A stretch of 64,000 bases of DNA from Siphonodentalium dalli (GCA_032622095.1 CP136061.1:215294373-215358372), one strand, 5' to 3'; positions 11,918-24,409 are shown, numbered from the stretch's first letter. Notes: generated by a model from the sequence alone, not told the origin. Made by a program: numbers and translations.

Positions 11918-12735
11918 TTAAAGATACAGGCGGCCTTCCATGTGGGTATAAGTTTTAAAATAGTCACATCCACTAAACCGCCATAAACAGAAATATTATA
12001 AAATAGACAGATGTTGTTCTTATACAAATCATATATATCACGTATATTACATGCTATTGTCACGTTTGTACCCTTGGTTATGTAAACAAACATAAAATAC
12101 GTTACTATTGTTTATAGATAAACACTTGGAACTACCTTATCATCCAATGAATTCCATTGCGCTGTGGAATGTGTAGATATAATTATTGGCGCAATCAACA
12201 ATCGCATTCAAATCACACCAAATTGTACTTTAATCGACTCATTCTACCCGCTGTCAGTTCAAAATCAAGCTAATCCATGTTACTTCATGATTGGGTGGGA
12301 AATGATCGATCAGAAAACGTGTACATAATATAATTGTTCTTGCAAAGAGTTGAATATTTTTCAATCCAGTTAGTATTTTCTCCTAATCTATATATGGTCA
12401 TACTTACCAAATAAGGAATATTACTACGAGTTGTATTGCGAGTTGTAAGTTGTAGGCGCACCAAATTAGGGGTTTTACAACCGACATATAAAGCGCGCGA
12501 ATTTAAATAAGGAAATGGCACAATATCGTGATTCTGCTTATAAACAATCTACTACACTTTTTGCGAGAAACTAAACAACAGCCGACCTGTATTTTCTCGG
12601 ACACAAAGATTGTTTTGTGAATAATATCACATTCATATCATCATTATGCTATATATTCTTGAGGAAGTTATCATAATTTGATAATGTTATTTCTAAATTA
12701 TAACCTAAACGAAGGCGGCCCGTCCCTTTAAAGGG
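11918..12735. mobile_element. Possible further TTAA-type element
   Basis: Imperfect inverted ends: 'ttaaagatacaggcggcctt' on the left and 'ggcggcccgtccctttaaag' on the right. No gene visible inside. 12736-13247 holds no recognisable feature. Confidence 0.4.
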
Positions 12736-13326
12736 TTTAAAACAAGAGAATGAAAGAGGTAAAAAGTTTTATTATAAGTGAAAAATAACCAAGGTTTATT
12801 TTTATGTGTACATTATTGAATAGCACCAACTGAGAGTTTCTCTCTCGATCAACAACAAAAATAAGAAAGAAATAACATACATAGCAGTTTTCAACATGTT
12901 GACTGCCAACTATGAGTTATTTTGTACTTTTCACATGGTATTTAATAGTTTGTGGCACTCAACATGTTAAAAATTTCAGACCACCATTGTGACAGATGCA
13001 GGAACCTACGCCACTAATGTAGTGTCTAAATCGTTGCTTCAGAAGTTTGGATAGTTGCTATCTGCGACTCATGCAGTGGTTGTGCCACATATTTGTTGCG
13101 GGAGTTGATACTTATGGTTGAGGTGTGTTTGATGTTAAAAATCGGCACACAATCGATACCTATTTTCCTTGTAAATTTCAGTTGTAAATATGAGTTTTAA
13201 ATTGACTATTGATTCTTGAATGTGCATAGTCAATTTTTACACCTCACTTACTAGTTTATCCAATCAAGACAAAAACGTTTCATATATGTTATAAACAAAT
13301 TGAAAATAAAAATCTCTTTGGTTTAG

Positions 13327-13728
13327 AAGCCCGAGTTTAGTGTACCTGTCATTTGCAGAATGAGGTCCCCAGAGGGTGAATTTAGTGATGCTATCCTCAT
13401 TCTGCTTAGGCCTCATTTATTATCAAATTTCTATAGAAACTTCTTCACATAGATTCTATTTCTTTTTTTAGTTTAGTTTCTCCATGTCCCAAAATTGGCA
13501 GCTTACACATTGCATAATCGAGTTTCCAAATGGGTGTACATCACAATATTCACCATTGTGGGAACTTAAATCTGAGTCTATGTTCTCCCATGGCACATGA
13601 GGCCATGCAGAATGAGGTCCCCAGAGGGTGAATTTGGTTATGCTAGCCCGCTTTGCGGGATAGCATCACTAAATTCACCCTCTGGGGACCTCATTCTGCA
13701 AATGACAGGCACGCTAAACTCAGACTTG
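13327..13728. mobile_element. Composite H1 hairpin MITE (copy B)
   Basis: Same element as 80-440 but with an intact 91-bp hairpin at 13608-13698 whose arms read 'aatgaggtccccagagggtg' and its inverse. Confidence 0.8.
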
Positions 13729-15315
13729 ATTGGTGACGTAGGCTCCTGACCCTGAAGCATTTCATTGAGCTTTAAGAAATCAGAATTAATATGTTGGAAC
13801 ATCCAGGTGTGGTGGTGATGGTGGGCTGGATTTATAGAAACTGCATAGACGTATACAAAACATGGAATGAATTAAATTAAAGATTACCCAGTGATTCAAT
13901 TATTAGAGATAATCTACATGAAAAAAAAAAAAATAACATTGTTCATATGGATTACAGTGGCTGTTTTACGCGAGGAAAAAATCTTGCTGAAGAAAGTTGA
14001 CTATTTTGCTGTAGCATGTTTATATATAGAATACATACATAGTGTTTCTGAATAACGAATTGAAACCCTGAGTGGGATTGACAATGGGTAAATTACCAAT
14101 CTCAAGAGTGGTTTAAATTCGTTATTCAGAAACACTATGCATGTATTTAGTTTTTACCATGATCCCTTCTTGTTAACTTTTATCCAATTCAGCATAGATG
14201 AAAGTGGCTGACCAGAAGAAAACAGTCAGGAAACAAATTTTTTAGATTTAGATGCTCTGAGATTGAATTCCAGAAGAAAATTCAATAGCTCTCTGACAGC
14301 ATATTATGTACTGTCAAAGTTTTAAGAGAAACTTGATTATCTGAATGATCTTCAGGTTTATGAGGAATTTAATTTTTCCACATTTCCCAGCATTTCCCCA
14401 AGAAACATTTCATCTGATTTTATATGAGTTTTCATTGTAAAATCAAATTCCCTAGGTTTTGTTGATAAAACAAGTATACCAACTAAACAGTTTCATGTTA
14501 CATCAATAATTCAATTTCAATGGTTACAATTGATAATTTTTTTAAGTAGGAAAAACTTTATCTAAAATTCAGGAATAGTGCTAAAGGTCAGGAACGGAAC
14601 AGAAATCCGGAATTCCTGATAAATCTGGCGGTCTTTCATCTATGCAATTCAGACAATAAAACCAGAATTTGTTTTTACCATGATCCCTTCTTGTTAGATA
14701 TTTTATCCAACTTCAAACAATAAAACCAGAATAATGGTATTAACGGAAAAAAGTCCTGCTGAGGCCTCAACTGCTATGGGAGACCTAGGATCAGATTGAA
14801 GTTCCCCAGTTGAAGTTGGTGATGTTCACCTATTAGTCACCTCGATTATGCAATTTATCTTCTGCAAATTAGAGGATATCTAAACTAAACAGAAGGGAAA
14901 AAATAACTGAAAACAATGTTAAATTGAGACTAAAGATACTTTTCCAGAAGACGAGCCCTAAGCAGAATCAGAAGCTAGCCTGCTGTGTGGGTTAGCATCG
15001 CTAAATTCACATTCTGAGGAACTCATTCTACAAATATCAGACACATTATTTCCAGATAAGCATCACCTCAGTTATGCAATTTATCTTCTGCAAATTAGGG
15101 GATATCAAAACTAAATAGAAGGGAAAAAGTAACTGAAAACAATGTTATAATGAGACTAAAGATACTTCCCAGAAGATGAGACCTAAGCAGAATGAGGACC
15201 CCAGAGGGTGAATTTGGTGATACTATGCTAGCCCGCTGTGCGGAGTAGCATCACTAAATTCACCCTCTGGGGACCTCATTCTGCAAATGTCAGACACAAT
15301 ATACACAGGCTTGTC

Positions 15316-16240
15316 AACAGCAACTCATTCGAGCAACCTGAGCAGGTCACTTAACAGAAACTCAATCGATCAACCTGAGCAGGTCACTTAACAGAAACTC
15401 ATTCGAGCAGCCTGAGCAGGTCACGTAACAGAAACTCATTCCAGCAGCCTGAGCAGGTCACTTAACAGAAACTCATTCCAGCAACCTGAGCAGGTCACTT
15501 AACAGAAACTTATTCGAGCAGCCTGAGCAGGTTACTTAACAGAAACTCATTCCAGCAGCCTGAGCAGGTCACTTAACAGCAACTCATTCCAGCAGCCTGA
15601 GCAGGTCACTTAACAGAAACTCATTCCAGCAGCCTGAGCAGGTCACTTAACAGAAACTCATTCCAGCAGCCTGAGCAGGTCATTTAACAGAAACTCAATC
15701 GAGCAGCCTGAGCAGGTCACTTAAAAGAAACTCAATCGAGCAGCCTGAGCAGGTCACTTAACAGAAACTCATTCCAGCAGCCTGAGCAGGTCACTTAACA
15801 GAAACTCATTCCAGCAACCTGAGCAGGTCACTTAACAGAAACTCATTCGAGCAGCCTGAGCAGGTCACTTAACAGAAACTCATTCGAGCAGCCTGAGCAG
15901 GTCACTTAACAGAAACTCATTCCAGCAACCTGAGCAGGTCACTTAACAGAAACTCATTCGAGCAGCCTGAGCAGATCACTAACAGAAACTCATTCGAGCA
16001 GCCTGAGCAGGTCACTTAACAGAAACTCATTCGAGCAGCCTGAGCAGGTCACTTAACAGAAACTCATTCGAGCAGCCTGAGCAGGTCACTTAACAGAAAC
16101 TCATTCGAGCAGCCTGAGCAGGTCACTTAACAGAAACTCATTCCAGCAGCCTGAGCAGGTCACTTAACAGAAACTCATTCCAGCAGCCTGAGCAGGTCAC
16201 TTAACAGAAACTCATTCGAGCAGCCTGACCAGGTCACTAA
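15316..16240. repeat. 37-bp tandem array, ~25 units (copy B)
   Basis: Same unit, same flanks and same last variant unit ('cctgaccaggtcactaa') as the array at 2028-3545, but 16 units shorter and with a different order of subtypes. One unit near 15980 has lost a base. Confidence 0.97.
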
Positions 16241-16259
16241 ACTTTTTGTTGAGGACAAT

Positions 16260-16440
16260 GTCCTTCACTGAATGCTTAAAGGTACTCAATACAATTCGAT
16301 GGTCCCCATATAATCAGATTCCAACAACAACATTTTTAGAAATGCCGCTTCAGTTATCAGAATCGATTAATTGCCCAAAAATAATGCTAACCACCATCAA
16401 CTATAGTTCAAAATTGCCCGAAACGTGTTATTCGATGAAA
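16260..16440. repeat. Interspersed repeat R9 (copy B)
   Basis: Counterpart of 3565-3740 with a few substitutions. Confidence 0.75.
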
Positions 16441-16791
16441 TTGGTCTTGTTTTCAACACAAAGCCTCTTGATTTTTGTTGATGGACGCACAGGTGTCCGG
16501 GCAGACAACGGACGCCAACCCATGGCAATAACTCAAACTTGACTAATTGCTGTATGAGAAAAAACAGTCATATAATAAAAGGGAAATATTTGGTGACATT
16601 ATATGTTATTGTGGTGGATTGATGGTAACATGGTGCGACATTAACAGCTTGAGGATATGTTCAACCAAGATGCGAAGCTAGTATGCTAATGTTATGAAAA
16701 AGTTGAATAAAATTATAACTAAAAGTGAACAAACAAGAAAACGACGATGGGACAAAAATGTTATGAAATGTCATGGCTATAACATGACATA

Positions 16792-17080
16792 CAGTAATGC
16801 TCTAAATAATCGACTCCTTAACCACAGCAGAATTATGGGTAACTTTTCAGGACGGTGGTATATTATTGCAATAGACCTATATACCAAATATCAATTGAAT
16901 CCGTTAATAATTCATTGCGTTATCGCACTAACGGTGATAAAATTGTGATTGTTGCCATTCATCGGAAAGTTCTGTGAGAGCTTTCCGATGAATGGCAACA
17001 AGCCATATTTCCGACTAAATCCTGAAAAGTTACCCATAATTCTGCTGTGGTTAAGGAGTCGATTATTTAGAGCATTACTG
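16792..17080. mobile_element. H2 foldback MITE (copy B)
   Basis: Counterpart of 4097-4385 with the same internal insertion; a substitution in the loop ('cattcatcgg') restores pairing absent in copy A. Confidence 0.85.
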
Positions 17081-17084
17081 TAGG

Positions 17085-17546
17085 CAAGCCTGGAAATAGT
17101 GTCTGACATTTGCAGAATGAGGTTCTCAGAGGGTGAATTTAGTGACCCTATCCCGCATGGCAGGTTAGCGTCAACAAATTCACCCTCTGGGAACCTCATT
17201 CTGCTTAGGCTTCAACTGCTCTGAGAGACCTAGGATCAGATTGCAGTTCCCCATACAGTTGAAGTTGATGTTCACCATTAGTCACCTCATCATTAGTCAC
17301 CTCATCATTATGCATTTTATCTTCTGCAAATTAGGTGATATCGAAGCCGAACAGAAGGGGAAAAAGTAACTAAAAAACAATGTTAATTTTAGACTAAAGA
17401 TACATTTCCAGAAGATGAGGCATAAGCAGAATGAGGTCCCCAGAGGGTGAGTTTGGCGATGCTGGCCCGCTGTGTGGGGTAGCATCGCTAAATTCACCTT
17501 CTCAGGACCTCATTCAGCAAATGTCAGACACAGTATTTCCAGACTG
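17085..17546. mobile_element. H1 MITE, longer subtype (copy B)
   Basis: Counterpart of 4390-4850; carries a local duplication of 'gtcacctcatcatta' near 17281. Confidence 0.8.
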
Positions 17547-17922
17547 GAACATAAGCATCAAATGAAAATTAGACACTACTGATAAGGATTACGTAATTTA
17601 TTCGGATGGTCCAAAGTTTTTGTGTGCAAAATTGACAATGAGCCTGTTTGTGAGAAAATCGTGTCGTTCAAATTTCTTGCCACCCGCAGTCAGCTGATAT
17701 GGTTATGTTTGCCGAGCTTATTTCGCACTTAATTATGTTGCTATCAGGTCATAGCTTAGCGCTTTGTGTTTCGCAAGATTCTCGTGGCGATTATAATTTA
17801 AGGGCACAATCTCAGAATCAAGTTCCAAATTGAGGACCAGAGAAATGATCTCAAACTTATTACTATATGATGCATTTGTGAGTTTTGTCGTAAATCAGAA
17901 ACTGTAAAATCGCAAGTACGGA

Positions 17923-18340
17923 CAAGCCTGATTATAGCATGTCTGTCATTTGCACAATGAGGTCCCCAGAGGATGAATTTAGTGAGGCTATCTCGCATAG
18001 CAGGCTAGCATCACTAAATTCACCCTCTGGGGACCTCATTCTGCTTAAGCTGCCTCTTCTCTGGAAAGTTTCTTTATTATCAAATTTCTATAGAAAAACT
18101 TATTCACATAGATTCTATTTCTTTTTTAGTTTAGTTTCTCTATATCCCCAAATTGGCAGAGGACACATTGCATATTCAAGGTCTGAGTCTAAGTCTCCCA
18201 AAGTAGATAAGGCCATGCAGATTGAGGTCCCCAGAGGGTGAATTTGGCAATGCTAGCCTGCTATGCGGGATAGCATCACTAAATTCACCCTCTGGGGACC
18301 TCATTCTGAAAATGACAGGCACACAATATAATCAGGCTTG
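17923..18340. mobile_element. H1 MITE (copy B), central palindrome deleted
   Basis: Counterpart of 5240-5699; about 45 bp containing the middle palindrome is absent. Confidence 0.85.
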
Positions 18341-18569
18341 TTTGGCAAGGTATGTTGATAACATTACTTTCGCTGTAACAGTAACGTATACATAACAATG
18401 GTTTCAACAAACCAAAATTTTGTCACCAGAGAGATAATTGCCAATAATAAAAATAAAAACAAAGTCATGTTTCTCAATGTTCCCCTTAGTGGTGATGGTT
18501 TTACAAACCGTTTTGATTTTTCACATTAATTCACTGTGAGTGCCTTATGTCTCTTTAACATGGGCTGTG

Positions 18570-18697
18570 CAAGCCTCAAATAGTGTGTCTGTCATTTGAA
18601 GAATGAGGTCCCCAGATGGGATAGCATTACTACTAGTAAATTCACCCTCTGGGGGACTTCATTCATGCAAATGACAGACACACTATTTACAGACTTG
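18570..18697. mobile_element. Short H1 MITE
   Basis: 'caagcctcaaatagtgtgtc' to 'cactatttacagacttg' with a damaged hairpin between. Copy A of the large duplication ends inside this element at the gap. Confidence 0.75.
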
Positions 18698-18914
18698 ACA
18701 ACAATAAGTGCAGCTATTAATGAAATATTTCAAAATTTAAATGATCCCATGATTCTACAGGTGATGGATTTTCCTGAAATCAGTCAGATTTGTCAGACAG
18801 CAAAAATGACAATTTAAATAACATAATTACATCATTTTGTCCCAACATCAAAGCTAAAAAATATTAAAAAAAAAGAAAAGAAAAAAAAAGAAAACAACAG
18901 AACAAATTAACACT

Positions 18915-19007
18915 AAATTTATTGATTATAATAATGTGATACATTGATGGAAAGAGCTCTTAGAGCTCTTTCCATCAATGTATCACATTATTATAATCAA
19001 TAAATTT
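18915..19007. repeat. Perfect palindrome, 45-bp arms, 3-bp loop
   Basis: Arms 18915-18959 and 18963-19007 are exact reverse complements ('gtgatacattgatggaaag' and inverse) around 'tta'. Confidence 0.97.
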
Positions 19008-19079
19008 GAAAAATGATCAAGGAGATATGGGTTGATACAAAAATCGGACTTGGCACTGAAAGGGTTAACTCACAAGGCT

Positions 19080-19745
19080 AACAAGAGGTACGCTGTCGCG
19101 TGGCATTTACCCCCGACCGTAGCAATTCGGATTAAGCATGGACGAAACTGCGGATATCCGAGGAGGTCTATATGACCATTCCAAAAGAAGTTCGTACAGA
19201 AATGTTGACAAAGGGCCATAACTCTGGCAAAAATCATCAGATGATACCCAAATTTGCACTTGACATGTATTTTCATATAACTGATTCAGAAAAATACGGG
19301 ATTTGCAATCGTACCACCAAAGCTCACGCTATCATCTGGAAACCCAAAAAACAAGAGAAAAATTGAAGTTTCTAAGTAAAAAAAGTGCCATAACTCTGGT
19401 GAAAATGGGTGGACGAAACCCGCGCTATGCATGTAGCTGTTCCCCCATGCTGCTCTATTACCATACCAAATATCAGCTAAATCTGCCCAGCGGTTGCTGA
19501 ACAATAATGCAAAATGTTTGTACGGACGGACAAAATTGAATTTTCTAAGTAAAAAAAGGGCCATAACTCTGGTGAAAATGGGTGGACGAAACCCGCGCTA
19601 TGCATGTAGCCGTTCCCCCATGCTGCTCTATCACCATACTAAATAACAGCTAAATTTGCCAAGCGGTTGCTGAACAATAAAGCAAAATGTTTGTACGGAC
19701 GGAGACGTCGACTATATACCCGCCGACTTCAAGTCGGGGGCATAA
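19080..19745. repeat. Interspersed repeat R6
   Basis: Units 'gccataactctggtgaaaat' and 'gggtggacgaaacccgcgct' twice, ending in a ggac run and 'cgccgacttcaagtcggggg'. Related to 29340-29770, 37190-38870 and 59860-61600. 19746-20205 shows nothing. Confidence 0.8.
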
Positions 19746-20205
19746 TAAGTACTCGATTGTATGCATCTATATTATTTTAAGAAGTATTTTAAACATATAT
19801 CTTTAGAGTATTTTTTTCCTACCCATTTATAATGGGGTGCTCCTCACGCAAAGGAGGGAATTACATATACAGAACACAATATAGAATTATAGCAGAACCA
19901 TTTAATCAAGGGAGCCTTTATTGCATAATCTACTGCAGCTGTATGAAGGAAGATAACTCTATCTTTATGAATAAATCTTTATATACAACATCACCAGCCA
20001 TTTCTGTTAAAATAACGTGCAAGGATACCATATGAAGCAAAAATTGATGCCATGACGCAGTGCTGAGAGTAGGCTAACATGCTCGCTCTTCTGTGAATGG
20101 GGATATGATTTATATTTTGATGTAAAATGTTGATGAAAATATAATAAATCCATCTTTTCCATCTCTCAAAGCATCTTTACCAATTATAATGACTAGTGGA
20201 AGATG

Positions 20206-20620
20206 AAAGCCTGCACACAGTGTCTGTCATTAGCAGAATGAGGTCCCCAGAGGGTGATTTTAGTCACGCTATCCCGCAAGGCTGGCTAGTAACACCAAAT
20301 TCACCCTCTGGGAAACTCATTCTGCTAAAGAATCAACTGCTATGGGAGATCTAGATCAGATTGAAGTTTCCAAGTTGAATTTGGTGATGTTCACCCATTA
20401 GTCACCTCGATTATGCATTTTATCTTCTGCAAATTAGTGGATATAGAAACTTCAGAGAAGTGAAAATATCTAAAAACCATGTTAATTTAAGACTATAGAT
20501 ACTTCCCAGAAGATGAGGCCTAAGTAGAATGAGGTCCCAGAGGCTGAATTTATAGCATCACTAAATTCACCCTCTGTGGACCTCATTCTGCACATGACAG
20601 ACAAACTATTTGCAGGTTTG
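20206..20620. mobile_element. H1 MITE, longer subtype
   Basis: Degenerate ends 'agcctgcacacagtgtctg' and 'ctatttgcaggtttg', two hairpins, same interior as 4390-4850. Confidence 0.75.
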
Positions 20621-20769
20621 GTAATGAACCGGAAATCTGAACTGGTACTAACCTTCTTTTCAATGAAAGTGTCATTGACACTGTAGCTCAACTTGGAGAA
20701 TATCAAAACAATTTTTAAATAAATGTAGGCTACAGTGTGTGCCAATGAATTCAAATGAGAAATCAAAGA

Positions 20770-20942
20770 TCGCTGCTCGCGGCCATGTTTTCAAACAAAT
20801 TTTTAAAGCAATCAATGGCTCCCATTCAGATATCACCCCAAAGATCCATTGAAAGTTTGATGACGATTGGATAAAGGATGCGGCCTAAAGGGTGGTCCGA
20901 AGAAGTAAAATCCAAGATGACAATGGCAGACATGTATTTTAA
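20770..20942. repeat. Interspersed repeat R4, left of a TTAA insertion
   Basis: 'aatggctcccattcagatat', 'aaagtttgatgacgattgg', 'aaaatccaagatgac'. The family recurs at 22950-23340, 31922-33610, 37075-37180, 38875-39060, 39900-40233 and 52387-52490. Confidence 0.7.
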
Positions 20943-22508
20943 CCCTTTGAACCCGTAACACCGATATTTAGGTGCAAACGAACCGTGACTATATCCCGTA
21001 ACACCGATATTTCGGTGCAGCGACGACATGATTCGGTTGCAAATTTATGTATAGTATAACGAGCGTCAGACCCACTGATTTATATTTAAATTGCCCCCAC
21101 ATATGTCAGCGGCGCCCATGGTGCGTATGGAATGGTTGACCGCTAGTATCGGGTAGAAATATATGCGCATGCGCATAGCATATAATCTACAAAAACATAT
21201 GACATTTTAACCGAACTGTGCCGCTATATTTACGGCATATAATTTCGTGTTCCCCGTGTGTGTACAGAACAGACATAATTTAGACACACAATTTCAGTTT
21301 AAATTACCCTCGCGTATATTAACCAGTGTTCTGCTACATATGGGGAAGGGTCTATCGCATATGAAGTTGATTTATTCGCGCATGCGCAGACTAGCGCAAT
21401 GACAAATAAATGGTTTATAACGTACTTATGTATACACGACATACCCACTAATATATATATTTAAATTGGCCTATTGAAGTCAGCGCTGGCAAAGGTGTCT
21501 ATATGGATTGGCTGCCCACTAGAAACGGCTAGGAAAATATGCGCATGGGCGCAGGCTATAATTCATTTTTTTTAAATGCGTTTAAGTGAAATGTGGCGCA
21601 ATATATGACATTTTGTTGCATGTTTCACATGTTAGTACAGTAGACACAATCTAGACAGCTTACTTGAACAATGGGGCCACGATATGTTACGGGAAATTAC
21701 GTTGTTTCTGGTCTCTGTAATATCAGTCTCTGTTGTGCCACATGTAGTAAAAAGTCTATCGCATATCAAGTTGACTTATTCGCGCATGGTCAGGTATATC
21801 TTAATTTCACATTAGGATATTGGTTGCATCGAAACGCAATTCGTTGATGTATAATTACAACGTTATAAGCTAGAATTCGTTTAACCTGCAAATTTCGGGT
21901 AGTTGCATAGTAACCGTTTCTAAGGCGAGATCGGGTGGCAAAGTCTCCCGATCTTACAATGATCAGTGGTCCGTGCATGCATATATCATGCCTGCACAGT
22001 TTCAGGTAGGTGTCCCCTTTCAACATAAACAACACCATGCGACTAGACACTGTCTAAATTAAGGCAAAGCATACCACTGAATGGTTAGTGCAATTATGTC
22101 ATTCGATCAGTTGTGGTATTTGCTTAGCAACCGTTGCTACCCTTAAATGGGATATTTGGTTCACTATTCTGGTCGGGTATATCTCAAATTTCACGTTAGG
22201 GTAGTACCTGCATCAAAAAACGCAATCACTGAGGTTGAATTACGACGCTATATGCTATATTTACATTTTCCAGCCAATTCCGGGTAGTTGCCTAGCAACC
22301 GTTACCAAGGAGTTGCCGCGAGGCAAAGTCTCGCGATCTTATAATGATCGCTGATCCATGGGGGGCAAACCTGTAAAGTTACAGACCGGTGTCGCAATTT
22401 GAACATAATCAACACCATGCTACTAGACACTGTCTAATTTAAGCGGACATACCACTGGGAGCCCCGGGTCAGGGTGTCGATCACTGTGGGGCGCCAGGGT
22501 TCAAAGGG
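20943..22508. mobile_element. Non-autonomous piggyBac-type element, 1566 bp
   Basis: TTAA on both sides (20939-20942, 22509-22512) and exact 12-bp terminal inverted repeats 'ccctttgaaccc' / 'gggttcaaaggg'. TTAA with CCC-starting ends is the piggyBac signature. The interior carries a diverged tandem duplication (about 21795-22058 and 22170-22440, both ending 'ctagacactgtctaa') and two copies of 'cgtaacaccgatatt' at the left end. No transposase reading frame, so it would depend on an enzyme from elsewhere. Confidence 0.85.
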
Positions 22509-22670
22509 TTAAACAAAATTTGGAAAAATTTATTAACCCTTTACCAAAAACGCCCAAATAAAGCTTCAACAGCCTAAAATATCTTCGGTCTGTCTCAATA
22601 ACACCATACAAATATGGATATCATTGGAACCGGTTCATTGACCACATTGTGATGGTTACAGTTATGCCCT

Positions 22671-22951
22671 GTGCCAATGCATTCTCTTATATATGCGAGT
22701 CGACCATAGGTCGCCTCGCATATATAAGAGAATGCGTTGGCCTAAAAAAAATCTTTTTTAACACTTTTCACCATTTTTTTCTTACATTCTTTAACAATTT
22801 TAGAATTTTTTCTTACATTTTTTAACAATTTTTATAATATTTTTCTACATTCTTTGACAATTTTATCATTTTTTATATGTGTTAAGCCAATGCATTCTCT
22901 TATATATGCATAGGTCGCCTCGCATATATAAGAGAATGTATTGGCACAAGG
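22671..22951. mobile_element. Paired H3 hairpins
   Basis: Two palindromes ('ccaatgcattctcttatata' and inverse) at 22671-22744 and 22883-22951 in opposite order, separated by T-rich sequence. Confidence 0.75.
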
Positions 22952-22954
22952 CCG

Positions 22955-23340
22955 TTCTGTTGGGTAAATGGTTAACTCCCATCTAGTCACCCTGAAGAGC
23001 CATATGAAGTTTGGGGTCCATTGGCTGAAAAATGTCGTCTGTAGGGCTGCCGACAGCCATGTTTTTCATCGAAATTTTATATCTCCAATCTAGAGGAGAA
23101 CCTAAACATGCCTGTAAATTTTCAAAATTTTCTCCAACAAATGCAGGCTGCAGGACGTGCCAATGGATTCATATTTTACATCCAAGATGTTTTACGAATT
23201 TCGTAAACAATTGATGGCTCCCATCTATAGGTCACCCTGAAGATGTATATGAAATTTGGTGATGATTGGATGAAGGATGTGCCTGTAGGGTGTGTGCCTG
23301 TAGGGTGTGCTGAAAGAAATTGTTGATGGACACACAGACG
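22955..23340. repeat. Interspersed repeat R4
   Basis: Two rounds of 'aactcccatctagtcaccc' / 'gaagatgtatatgaaatttg' and 'ggatgaaggatgtgcctgta'. Lies downstream of the Tudor gene 3' untranslated region. Confidence 0.65.
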
Positions 23341-23503
23341 CCAACACATGGCAATAGTTCAAACTTGACAAAGTCAAGTTGAGCTGATAATGAATAAATT
23401 CTCACATGGAATGTGCTTTTTAATAAGAATTGAACAAAATATACATGACTATAGTAGTTATGCCAATAAATTTCTTTGGTAAGAATGATAAGCGATTTTT
23501 TTT

Positions 23504-23509
23504 TTTATT
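23504..23509 (-). terminator. Candidate poly(A) signal of the Tudor gene
   Basis: AATAAA on the minus strand about 250 bp after the stop codon, inside an A-rich run. The 3' untranslated region would be 23510-23758. The sequence is AT-rich, so chance occurrence is likely; no cleavage evidence. Confidence 0.3.
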
Positions 23510-23758
23510 TGTAAAAATAAAGCTCTCATAAAAAAGCTAAATATTTAGTATTCAGCTGATACTAGTGTACCATAAACCAGCACATGTAATAACGGGTCAA
23601 GAAGTATTGGAAAAGTGATTACAAGAACATCTGAAAGACAAACTGCCTAACAAACAGAATAACGGCACATAAAACTAAAGTGTAATGCATCATGAGCTAA
23701 AAAGGTCTGCCAGGTCTTTTAAGAAATAATTAAATAATGTGTGATGATTTTGACTTAT

Positions 23759-23927
23759 TTAGCCGGGGACTAGTAAGGAGCCAGAGCTGGATGCGCGGCT
23801 GACGACCTCACTCGTCGTTGTGGATGACGGCTTAGCGTGTCCGGCTTCAATCAAAGCGTCCTTCACATTTATCTCATCATCTCCCTCTGTCTTATACAAA
23901 TCAACCTGCAGGGAGCCACTGTATCCC
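23759..23927 (-). CDS. Tudor gene exon F: last coding exon, C-terminal tail and stop
   Basis: 169 bp to the TAA stop at 23759-23761. The acceptor is 'gttcatttcag'. One base completes an Arg codon shared with exon E, then 55 codons. 'GYSGSLQVDLYKTEGDDEIN' followed by 'VKDALIEAGHAKPSS' fits the family pattern V-x-L-Y/F-D...I-N...L-I-x-x-G-x-A that closes an extended Tudor domain. A Ser/Thr-rich tail ends the protein. Base composition here (about 50% GC) is higher than in the flanking introns, as expected for a constrained exon. A repeat shared with 3565-3740 and 16260-16440 starts about 35 bp upstream of the splice site. Confidence 0.88.
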
Positions 23928-23959
23928 CTGAAATGAACGAGGCATTTTCAGCTATCAAA

Positions 23960-24145
23960 TCAGAACAGTTAAAGGTACTCAATCCAATCAGACGGTACCC
24001 ATATCATCAAGTTAAAACAACAACAAAATTTCTTCAAAATATGCTTTTGTTATCAGAATTGATTAATTACAACAATAATGCTAACCGCTGTCAACTATGG
24101 TATAAAATTTCCCAAAATGTTATTTATCAACATGTTATTTAACAA
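23960..24145. repeat. Interspersed repeat R9 in intron 5
   Basis: 'ttaaaggtactcaatccaat' and 'attgattaattacaacaata' align with 3565-3740. It begins about 35 bp upstream of the acceptor of the last exon. Confidence 0.7.
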
Positions 24146-24409
24146 TATATGGCCGTATTATCACTTTCGTATCACAAAATTTGGCCGTATTACCAGTTGA
24201 TTTTAGAGTTATCCATCTTCATCTGCAATAACAAATTTCAAAAATCAATATCTGATCACTCTGAGCTTTGATGGATGGGTTCCTCGACTCAAACTAAATA
24301 TTTTTCACCCCAAAGCCAAAGAAATAGTCATTTGGCATCATTAATTCGGATTATGCATCTTAAAAAACAAGAGTATTTAGAAAAGGTCACTATCTACATT
24401 CATATACAG

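Larger units (their letters stand above)
13248..18584. repeat. Large duplicated block, copy B
   Basis: Direct copy of 1-5943. Main differences: 25 instead of 41 array units, an intact instead of a half hairpin at 13608-13698, and loss of about 45 bp near 18180 (a palindrome present in copy A at about 5499-5543). No gene seen. Confidence 0.95.
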
